64,000 nt of DNA from Canna indica (Eukaryota; Streptophyta; Magnoliopsida; Zingiberales; Cannaceae): contig CP136892.1 of assembly GCA_034359265.1 (NCBI GenBank), positions 16,230,501 to 16,294,500 of the forward strand, written 5' to 3'. This document shows, piece by piece, positions 43,246 to 53,700 of this stretch. The position numbers and the translations under genes are program-made. Positions within the stretch are counted from its first letter, which is position 1. The number at the start of each line of letters is the position of its first letter. The notes under the pieces were generated by a model, which searched no databases, had not been told where the DNA came from, and saw only the letters and a program-made list of their open reading frames with translations.

Positions 43246-45642
43246 TTAGAATTCTCTTCTAAGAAAGAGAGCATAAAGAAGCTCATTCCATGCATCAGGA
43301 ACACCAGGCAAGCACCAATGACTGCAATCCAGTTGCCTATGGTTAATCTTGGCATGACTTGTAGTTGTTGGAGAAAGATAATATAGGGATTGATGGCCAT
43401 CTCTCCTCTGAGCAGTCATATGAGTGGTGTTCAACACATACAGCTCTTTAAATGCAGAGTTGGTAGAATTCTCCATGAATCTTTTTGTAAATGGTATCAG
43501 AAATTGGCTCCATGATTGTTGTGTCGTCGTTGACTCTGAAGAGGTGAAATCTGGAGCTCTTGCTGTACTGCATCCTCTACTTTTCCAATCACCTTTACTG
43601 CAAGATTTTTAATCTTGCTTTTAGCATTTGATATGATTGTTTTCTTTTGATATGAAAATCTAAATCTTGTATTTAGAACAACCAAACATAAAGATTTCAT
43701 GTACTTAGGTTGTGTTAATATGATTTTAGTTAAAAATTTTGGATCATATTTTTCCAAGTCGACTTGGTTTTTGATATCAAAATTTGGCTTATATATAATA
43801 CATCTGCACTACAAGAAATCTTTATTATACCATCGTTTTTGTTGGTGATTTAGCCAAATATATATTCATATAAAAGCATAGACATTTATTTGTCAAATTA
43901 GGTCGGATTTTAGATTGAGTTAGGTCAAAAAGAAGAACATCCAAAATTTAAATATTAAAGTTACTAAAATCTGACCTAAGAATTCAAAAAACAATCCAAT
44001 ATTTTCAATAGGGTCAATTGATTTTTTCTGGTTTTACAAACATCTCTAGGCATGTCATTCAGATACAAATTAAACCGCAGATTATATTCTGACAAATACC
44101 AACAATATTTTTAAAGCTAATTGGCCTGCCATTGTTTGCTAAGTAAAAAAGAGACTAAATTTAATTAGTAACACAAAATTATGGTTGATCAATTAAACCA
44201 TTAAAAGAGACTAAATTCTATTAGTAATATATATAACATTATGGTTGATAAATTAAACCATTAAAAGAGACTAATTAAATTTAATTAGTGACATAAAATT
44301 ATGGTTGATCTCAATTAAACCAACCTGGAATGGGCAGGAGAATAAGTACGAAAGAAGACTTGTGTCTTGTTTGAGTTGACTTCCTTGTGAATCCAGTCAA
44401 CCAATGTCTTGATTGCTCTTTGAAAAGCAGTCTCAATGCTCATGTGCATCATCACTTCTTCCCCTTCTTGAAAATAACATCCACTTCATACAACAGCACA
44501 ATGCAAATTTTCAAAATTAATATTGTTTGAGTTATTCAAGGATGACAGTAAATTAGACACAAAATGCTAAATGTTAATTTTTTATATATAGTTAGTATAT
44601 AACTTTGTTAATTTGTATATATATATATATATATAACAATAGAAGGATATTTAAATTTGTATTCACTATTCAATAACTAGCACCAAGTAGTTGAGACTTC
44701 ACCAAGTCTTATGGAGACTTTTGGTAGTCAAACTAGTCACTAAAGATCCACTCATGATTCTATTTCGACAGTCAACCTGAAGTGATAAGGTAAGTTGTAG
44801 AAAAGTTGACAACCTTTTGATGGTTTTCTCGTAATTCCACCAGTGGCCGCTGTTGAACACCAGCACATCAGCATCCCTCCATTGCGTAGACCTCCAGTCC
44901 ATGACGTCCAATCTGAGAGCGGTCTTCACGAACTCCGGCGATCCCGGCGGCGGCCGACCTCGGAGAACGAGGTGGGGAGCCCTGTAATACTCCACCGTGC
45001 AGTTGTAGTCCCTGAACTTGAACACCAGGAAGCCCCTGTGCTTGGTGATGGGATTTCCATTGACTTCATAAATGGAGTCCTTGTTTGGAACAGCCGAAGA
45101 CAACATGCAAAGAAGAGACTCCCACTGGTTTCTCCCGATCGAGTCGCCGGCAAACACCACTCGCCGGTTCCTCAACTTCTCAAGCATCAATTTCGCATCG
45201 AATCTAAATTATATATTTCGATCAGTATATGAATCTTTGCAAAAATATATATGCTGTAATTAATGTCAAGTAATTTGAACCTGGGGAGATTGCAGCGGTG
45301 AGGTTGCCACCGCCACTTGGCGTAGAGGCGGTCGGGCCTGCCGTTCTCCGAGCACCGGAATCCCTCGTCGATGAAGGCGCAATCCCTGGATTCATACAGC
45401 GGGTACTTGTCGTCCCAAACCCACTTCCCTTCGAACAATTCGCAGTCTTGTTCGCCATGTTTCGCTTGCGGTACTCCCCAACTCGGCAGCTCATCGCCGC
45501 CCATCTTTGCGTATCCAAAACGTAGTAGCCTGATCGGAGAGCACAGCAGACACAGAGACAAGGCGAGGAAGGTGGCGGAGAAGACCGCCGCCGCAAGCTT
45601 CTTCAACGGTGGTGGCATCCATCTTCTTACGACCATCTCCAT
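43246..45642 (-). CDS. TBL8-11-like polysaccharide O-acetyltransferase
   Basis: Four exons, all GT-AG: 45642-45281, 45203-44814, 44483-44325 and 43597-43246 (362+390+159+352 = 1263 bp, 420 aa). Frames join exactly, each intron falling after the second base of a codon. Residues 16-36 form a Golgi signal anchor ([14 protein letters not shown]). The PMR5N domain (about 66-120) has [11 protein letters not shown] and CRWQ-type [11 protein letters not shown]. The catalytic [11 protein letters not shown] has Ser 142. The C-terminal DCSHWCLPG gives the DxxH pair Asp 394 and His 397. Such enzymes transfer acetyl groups to cell-wall polysaccharides in the Golgi. The wording resembles Arabidopsis TBL10 and relatives, from memory. 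The usual RGGDW is KGDWKSRG here, and the block between it and the C-terminus is short and unusual. Its function on a given polymer is unknown. The ATG at 45642 has a second Met two codons on. Confidence 0.9.
43807..43818 (+). other. lone CACTA-type terminus in TBL intron 3
   Basis: CACTACAAGAAA matches a widespread plant CACTA end, but no inverted partner or subterminal words were found nearby. It may be a truncated element or chance. Confidence 0.35.
44146..44325. repeat. three tandem units of ~60 bp in TBL intron 3
   Basis: Units start with AAAAGAGACTAAAT at about 44146, 44203 and 44263 and each contains ATTATGGTTGAT and AATTAAACCA. The last unit runs right up to the exon 3 donor (44324). 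Confidence 0.85.
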
Positions 45643-46135
45643 GCAACACTTAATTAATCAACTCGATGAGAGAAATAGAATTAAGTGGCGGAATAAAGAG
45701 AGCGGAAGAGAAAGGAGAAGTCGATCGCTTTAGAGTTAATTAATGATTCAGAGAGTCGCTCTGCCTTTGTAATCCTCGAATGGTAGCGGAGAATACGAGA
45801 AGGGTTGTGATACAGAGCCGGCGATAAGGAGATCATAAAGAACATAAGAACACTTAAATTTGGATTTGTCTACAACCACAACAGGAGAGTTGTTTATTTC
45901 CATGTTGGTATTTTAGTGACTGAGTTTGACTTTGAAGGAGACTGGTAAAAATCGAGAATTTCTCTATTGGATATTGGAAATTTGCCAAACTGGAAGAAGA
46001 TATTTTGAAAACACGTTAAATTAGGACAGCGTCAAAATAGAGTGCTGTCGTGTAACTCGGATAAAGACTGTAGAAACAGAGGCGCACCGACTTAAGTGCT
46101 GGACCGGCAGTCAGTATGGCGGGCAACGGATTGAA
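45643..46135. other. upstream region of TBL gene
   Basis: It contains the probable 5' UTR and promoter. I see no coding sequence. A GA-rich stretch (GAGAGCGGAAGAGAAAGGAG, 45698-45717) lies in the likely leader. Confidence 0.5.
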
Positions 46136-46650
46136 TAGGGTGTGAATACTAAATTATTCCTATTCGTATAGTAACTCATGTCCGCACATTCGTATTCGCA
46201 TCGTATTCGCTATGGATATGAATATGAATATTTATATTTGCACCGCTTCAAATGCGAATATTCGCATCTCATCGTATTCGCACCGTATTTAATAAAAATA
46301 TATTAAAATAATATATTTAATTAAAAAATTAAAAAATTACTAATTTATTGATCCAAAACAAATATATAATATATTTTAAAATTCATCTTGACATGAAATT
46401 ACCATAGAGCTCTTATATATATTAATAACTTATATGGGCAAAATAGTAATTTAAAAATGCGCCCCCGGTGCGAATATGGTGCGGATATAGTGTGGGTTTA
46501 CAGTCATATTTGTATCCGCATTGTATTCGCGCGGATATAAGTTTTCTAAATTTGTATCCGTATCCATATCTATTTTTACTTGCGAATAGAATCAGATACG
46601 GTGCAGATGCGGTTTTTAATTAGCGGATGCGAATAAAATTATCACCTCTA
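46136..46650. mobile_element. hAT-like MITE made of ATTCGCATCCG words
   Basis: Starts TAGGGTGTGAATA and ends TTATCACCTCTA, an inverted pair. Both sides are dense in GTATTCGCAT, TTCGTATTCGC and GCGGATGCGAAT words; the centre (46300-46440) is AT-rich. No perfect 8-bp duplication is seen, so the exact edges are uncertain. Confidence 0.65.
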
Positions 46651-46956
46651 ACCGGCATCGCAGTTTACCCGAGACTGCAATAGCTTTAGTTTACTAGGCT
46701 TTGACTATTCAGCACAATGTTGTGTGGCCATGGTCAAGGATTTATGATCCATGCTTACTAGGTGGCAATATGCTTTAGGAGTTGCTTTTGGTCTCTCCTT
46801 AATTGATGGGTTAATATTTTGGGGGTTTCCACTTGCCGTGATGTAGTGTAAGGCAATATGGGCCGACTAATTGAAAAGGGTGAAAGCAACATTCTCATGG
46901 AAAGACTTCACTACAAAATATTAACAGCTTCCACTTCCCGTATTGTTAAATGTAAC
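46651..46956. other. intergenic, no feature seen
   Basis: No open frame with coding character or repeat was recognised. AATGTAAC at 46949-46956 is the target copy of the next MITE. Confidence 0.5.
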
Positions 46957-47317
46957 TAGTGCAAGTAAGGGACGTGCTGCTCAAGATCGAATCAACTTAA
47001 CTTAACTTGATCTTATTGAACTCAAGCTCGACTTGAGCAATACATATGAGAGAGCCGAGCTCGAGCTAACCAATACTTAACTCTAGCATCTCTCAAGACT
47101 AATCGAGCTTCATATATTTATATATAATTATATAAATATAAATATTTCGAATTGGATGAGCTTTTAGACCCCATAAACCTGATTCGAGTGAGCTTAATCA
47201 AGCTCGGTCAAGCTCGTGAAAAGTAAACGAGCCCAAATGAATCGAGCTCGAGCCTAGAGATCGAAGCTCAATTGAGCTCGAGGTCAACATTCTCGGCTCA
47301 GTTTGGTTACACCCCTA
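46957..47317. mobile_element. second GAGCTCG-word MITE
   Basis: It has a perfect 8-bp duplication AATGTAAC (46949-46956 and 47318-47325) and a right end TTACACCCCTA. The left end (TAGTGCAAGTAAGGG) is degenerate. The interior is filled with CTCGAGC, AAGCTCG and GAGCTCG words around an AT core (ATATTTATATATAATTATAT), as in 4821-5237. It is therefore an older copy of that family. Confidence 0.85.
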
Positions 47318-47751
47318 AATGTAACTAAAGAACTGCCAAACTAATCCATTGATGCAATAGACAACTGCATAACGAGATACTTTCAAACCATTATCCGAGT
47401 TCAAAACTTGCAACGGGAAACTTAGTGACAATTAAATATAAATATAAACAACATAGATTCCCACAGATAACATCAATAATCAATCCTTAAACTGGCCATT
47501 GCAAGCACCCCATAGAAAACATCTGCATGTCCTTAACACCAGTAAGCAATTCCAAAAATATTTTAGAAGCTTTAGTGCAAACATTATAAAAAAATATCTC
47601 CGGAAACAGATATTGGTGCTAAATGTTCTATTAATTCTCATATTCTGCTTCTTAGGTCATGTAGTCTCTGCGGCAAATCATCATGAGCTTGACATACAGA
47701 ATAGAAGGTGACAGACATCCAAATCCACATACAGTTATAAAGAAAGCAGTT
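47318..47751. other. 3' flank of Y14 gene
   Basis: AT-rich with no coding signal. It probably holds the Y14 3' UTR, since transcription is leftward. Confidence 0.5.
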
Positions 47752-50700
47752 TCAGTATCTCCTCCTAGGAGGGCTCCTTGAGCGATGAGCTCGTGGGGAT
47801 CTGTGAGAACAAAGGGAGATGTCATATGGACTTGCAATACTAATACCATGTTTAGCATTAGTGTGAGATTTGTGATGATTTGGAAAAGGATGAACTGCAA
47901 TGCAATATTTATACCTCGTCGCCCATTTTGCAGTCATCTCAGAACTGATTTAAATTCATCAGTAGTAAGATGGTTGAAAACCCATCCAACAGTAGAAAAA
48001 TCACCATGTAATAATGTTCCATTACAAAAATGTTATTTAAAAATATACTCTACAAAGAATGGAAATAAAAGAAGATACTATAATGGAGAAAGGTCAATAA
48101 GTTTTATTAAGAAAGAAGAAACATGAAGGAAAAATATCAGATATTGGAAAATACGGAAGTAATTAAAAGTATGTTTCAGTCCTTGGAACTTTGAAAAAAG
48201 CTTAGGTTAGAAATATGCCACTATACTTAAGTATGCGATTTTATAAGGCCCAAAATTATATGCAGACTTAGTTTTTACCTTCTCCTGGCATTTCTCCGCC
48301 TCATAGGACCTTTACTAAATGCCCAGTCAACATAAATTGTTTGTGTGAGGAGCTCTGTTCCATTTAGTGCAGTAATTGCAGCTTGTGCCTCATCAAAGCT
48401 CTCATATTCAATGAAGGCATAGCCCTGAATAAGATGAAAACTAATTATTAACATAAAAGGGAATTCAAATATAACTAAGATATAGAAGAGTTAAAAAAAA
48501 TGCATGTTCAACTTATTAAACTGTGACAAAAGTCCTAATTTTAACAAATTTAATCTTCAAGATCTTGTTTGTTTTTGCTTTCCTTGCTTCCAGAATGTCA
48601 TTCTTGGAAGTACTTGTGTAAAATTGACTTAATAAACACTTCTGTCATTGGTTCTGGTCTAATTCATTGAACCGTTGTACTGTTGTCAATTGGATGTCTA
48701 AAGACTGACCATTTAAGGATCCAAACCAAGCAATGTTATAGATGTAATGTAAATATCCAGCCCAGCTATCTACTGGGGACAACTTCCACATAATCCAGGT
48801 ACATTAAGCTACTTTAAGGCACCAGGAGGCCAGCTAAATTATTGTTGGTTTTGACTAAAAAAGCTATTCAGTTTGTATATAATAGTGAATCATATCAATT
48901 AGACACTAGAAATTAACAGAACATTCTTTCAGATTTTAAAAATTGCACGCACACTGCTGTTCCCATTTTTGACATTTGATGAAGTCATTACACTACCTAT
49001 GGGAATTTTCCATACTTTCAGTTTCCTCTCTTCTTTTGTCTTCTCTTTTACTTATCACTGTTCCTCCAGTCATCATGCTACGGGCATTCCTAAGTGGTCT
49101 GTTTGGAATGAAAAATAGAGTTGGATAAGATTTTGTTCTCTTGTATACACCAGATATAACAACAATCATATTGTTCTAATCCTATCTTCTTTAATCTGTG
49201 CAAGGTTTAGGGCAGGAAAAAAGCTGCCTCTCTCTTCTCTCCCATTTTTCTTTTCTCTCTTCCTCTCTTTCCTCTTTCTTGTCTACTTATTTTTTATTAT
49301 GTAGTATCAGACCAGGAGCAAGAACAACTTTATTGATCTGAGCCCCATCTTCCTGCATTCTCCTGATTGTAGCCAATGAAGAAGGAATATTTCTTATGTC
49401 TACGACACCTGACCAGCAACTTCTCAGTCCTGAAGCAATATCATCTCCTTTCCAGTGTTTGCCGGTGACAAATCTATGGTAGATAATGTAAATATTCATA
49501 TTAGATCAGTCAAGCTTGCTCGTTCTTCTAATTATCTCCTATGGTCAAAAGCTATGCAAAGAACAAGTACAAGTATTTACTTCAAGATTCTCCAGCCTCT
49601 AAATCCAAAGAGTGAAAATTGGATGAAGGAAAATGAGAAACACTAGAAAAGGGTTTTAAGCATGTAAACAAAGGGTTATGCCAACAACAAGAAACAAACA
49701 ATGAATGATAATAATAACACTAATTCAAACTCAAATAAAAGAAATTAAGCAAAGGTTAAGTATGACTATGTCGAACACTAAGATAAACACAATGTGAAAG
49801 ATGCACCATTATTTATGCATACTAACTCGACTCCAACTACTTAGTAACTCATGCAAATAAGCACCATGCACACCAAATTCATCTCAAACACTGACTCATG
49901 CATTAAGAAAAAGGTAAAAGAGCAAAAACCTCCCCTGAACCATGATCCTTTTGCAATTACCCCCCATGAACTTTAAAATAAGACAAAAAAGGGACTAAAC
50001 TTTATGAAACTAACAAAAACACCTCATTTGTTAACTCATTGTTATCTATTTAATGGAATCTTTTTTTTAATGACACGTGGCAACCTTTCATTGGTTCGAA
50101 TATTAAAAGATAAATAAAAAATTTAATTGAAAAACTAATAAATTAGAAATTAGGAAATATTAATTGCAAATCTAAAAACAAATTTGGAAATCCACTTTAT
50201 AAACTATTTTTAAAATTTTAGAGAGAAAGAGTGGACCCAATTTTTAATTTATAAAATTTTAATATTAAAAATTATTTTTGTTGCACGTCTGCATGTCATG
50301 TCATCAGTTTAACAGAGTGCCTACGAAAATTAGACGACATGCCACAATTGACACAAATGTCGTAGTATATGCTTGAATTGAGGAAAAAAAAGTACACGTC
50401 ACAATTGAGAAACACCTTAAAGTAAAGACTATATTTAGGTATTTTTCCCTTGTATATAAGAGTGTTATGTTAACATTTTCTTTTTAATTATTTTGAGAGC
50501 GTCCTGCAATCAAGCATTCACTTTATATATAATTTTAGTTGGTCTCGACATTCTAGATGCATTGATGGGGTCTATTTCTCAAATTGAATTTGGTTTGTTT
50601 AACTTTGATGTGTTGATGTCAAATATTAATGAAAAGTTACATGTTAAAATAAATAATTATTTGCTAAATCCAATGGCATTAGAGTATATACTAGAAGGGA

Positions 50701-53700
50701 GATTGATTACCTATTTACATGTGTTATTTACATGCTCGAAGCTTACCTTATTGTTCCTTCCTTTAATAATTGTTTTTTTTCTAATTTTAGAGCTCTATAA
50801 TACATTCTTGGGTAAATTACACTAGCCTCCCCTGAGGTTTAGTGAAATTACACTGACCTCCCCTCTATTTGTAATTTTGTCTTACAACCCCCTGAGCTTT
50901 GTAAAAGATTACACATACCTCCCCTACTAACGAAAATTGTTAGTGGAGTGTATGTCATGTACTCATGTGCACTGCACATGCTTACTAATGACATTTTTGA
51001 AATATACGATTTTTTCTTATTTTAAATGAAAAAAAATACCATTAAGTCATTTTTATTTCTCTCAAAAAATTTATTTTAAAAATATTTTTAGATAAAATAT
51101 TTCATTTCAATTTTTTATTTTTAAAATAATTATTCAATTATTTTATGCATGTATTTTAATAATTTATCAGCAAAGGACATAAGAGAGAAATCACATTACT
51201 AACGAACTCCATTTAACACCGTTAGCTACAGGGGAGGTGAGTGTCACCTAGACAAATAGAGGGGAGGTCAATGTAATTTACCCTACATTCTTTGAAGCAT
51301 TAGCATTGTCATTAATTATGATTAAACGTGTTATAGTGTTTAATTAATATTAAAATTACTCTTATATGCATGTTTTGAGTATATTTTTAATATAAGCTGA
51401 GAATGCATGTGTTATATTATGTCGTCAGTATGAATTATAGTTACAAGGGCTAATAATAGTAGCTAATGAGTTCATTATTAGTCGATGATTAATGTTATAT
51501 CATATATAATATTATTTATATTATTACATGTGATATTATTTGATTGAATGTTAGCATGACATGATGTTAGTGGATATACATATGTGAGTTAGTAAAGTCT
51601 AGTGTGGATAATTCGTAAGTTAACTTAGGTGTTCATCTCTTTTCCGGCCCGTAGCCTTGACCTACTAGGTGAGGACATTTTAGGATCCACTGACCTTGAG
51701 TTCTTGGGCGGCAATACCAATTATTCATGGATGTGCTACAGCATGGGAGCACACGCGCAATGCATTCGAGCTATCTTTAAATAGTCATTCTTATTTGAGT
51801 GAATAAGGAGCCACTCCTTTAGAAGAAACTCATAAAGCTATTGTCTACTTCGGTTTCTAATTAGTAAAAAGTGTTAAAAGTGTTCATAAAGTAAAATTTA
51901 TATAGTATGACATTTTTCTTGATGAAATAAATCGTAGTGATGATGTTATGAGTTTGAGATGATAGTTTAATTTGCATGGTGCTTTTTGCATGTGTTAGTA
52001 GATGAAGTGGAGCTAATATGCATATATAATGGTGCATCATTCACATTGTGTTTATCTTAATGTTTGGCATATTGACATAATCTTACTCGGCCTTTTCACT
52101 AATTCCCTTGTGTTTGTTTCAGTTTTGCATGTATAAATTAATTGTTGTGGAGAACTAATTAGGTAGACTAAATAGAGTTATTTTTGTTCTTGTCATGACA
52201 TTTAAACTTAATATAACATGACTATGTTTGTTACTTAACTACTTTCGTTCAAATTAGTATTAATATGGTTTATCGTTTGTGTCTCATTTGAACTCTTCTT
52301 TATTATAAATGTTAATATTATTCTCGTTGTTGCCCGATTCTCTTATCGCATGCTCTCTTTTTTTTAACAAAGATAGAAAATCACAATAGGTGACCATATT
52401 AGGATTCGAACCCTAGATCTCTAGACAACATTCAAAATGTTGTCACTAACTGTGCTACCCACAGTTGGCTATCGCATGCTCTCTTAAGCGATAGACAACC
52501 ATGGATGTGTAGCCTATCAAACCTCATAGGCTCAAGCATTATCATCACATTTACCTACAAGTTCCATTAATATTCTTATCTCTTCAACTGTCAAATTACC
52601 TTGTATAAAAATTGCATAGTTAAGTAATGCCTCTCCCTACATTTGAAGACTAACAGTCACAATCATGTGAAAATATTATGGCAGGATATAGGACACAACC
52701 AATATTTATGTAGAGCATCATGGTTCAACAATTATAAATTGTTAAGAATATAAATGGATATATTAGTGTCTTTCCTTACATCTTAAACTTTTGAGAAAGT
52801 TGGTCATCCAATCAAATTTGACATGGTATCAGGGAAGAGTCTTGAGTTTGAATCCTCCTAGCGTCACTATTTAAAAAAAATATCTCCCACCTCAATTAAG
52901 TGAGGGGGAGTGTTAAGAATATAAATTAATAGATTGGTCTCTTTCCTAACAACTTAAGCTTTTGGAAAAATTGGTCATCCAATCAAATTTAACATAAACA
53001 AAGAGCCAATTTATATTTTTGTGAATCTTAAGGAAAGGAAAATTTATCCACAAAAAATATAAAGTATAATAACATTTATAAGGATTTATAAATGAAAATG
53101 CTTTTAAAAGATGTTTTCCCTAAGCTAATGAGAACTATTACCACTTACCTTGACAAAGCCAGTACGGCGATCCAGATTTAAATGCAAATTTTTAATCTGA
53201 CCAAATTCACGAAAGACATTGTGCAGATCATCTTCTTGTGCTTCTTCATGTACCCCAGTTACTAGCACAATCCATCCCTCAATAGCTGTCAAATAAAAGA
53301 AAATATGTGTTTTTTATATCCATTTCCTAACATTAGCTCATACTATCACATGGGCTAGTCATTGGAACCATTTAACACCAATTCATCATTTATTGGTCAA
53401 AAGAAAAAATGAATAATTATTCATGAATCAGAAATTGCTGCAAAGACAAACAAAATAAACCAAAAACTTAGATAATAAGTTTACAATACACGGAAGTCCA
53501 ATATAATATTGATATTTGAAACAAAAATGTAACAAACGCAAGCAATATAACATAGATCTTCCTCAGATAGATAATTATATGAACATAGCAAATTAGTAGG
53601 GAATTACAGGAAAATCTTCCTGTGAATATTATATGAACATAGATAACCTCAGAAATGCTGAAATGCTGAAATCCAATGTCTGAAGTATCAAACACAACAT

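Noticed and set aside
45298..45733. Open frames antisense to TBL exon 1
   Set aside because: The minus strand gives a full TBL protein with exact splice joins; these are shadows.
50493..50825. 110-codon hydrophobic open frame in Y14 intron 2
   Set aside because: Runs into a MITE end at 50810 and has no family resemblance; AT-rich chance frame is likelier.
52358..52469. tRNA gene
   Set aside because: It has a B box but no complete cloverleaf. The A tail and 14-bp duplication identify it as a SINE.
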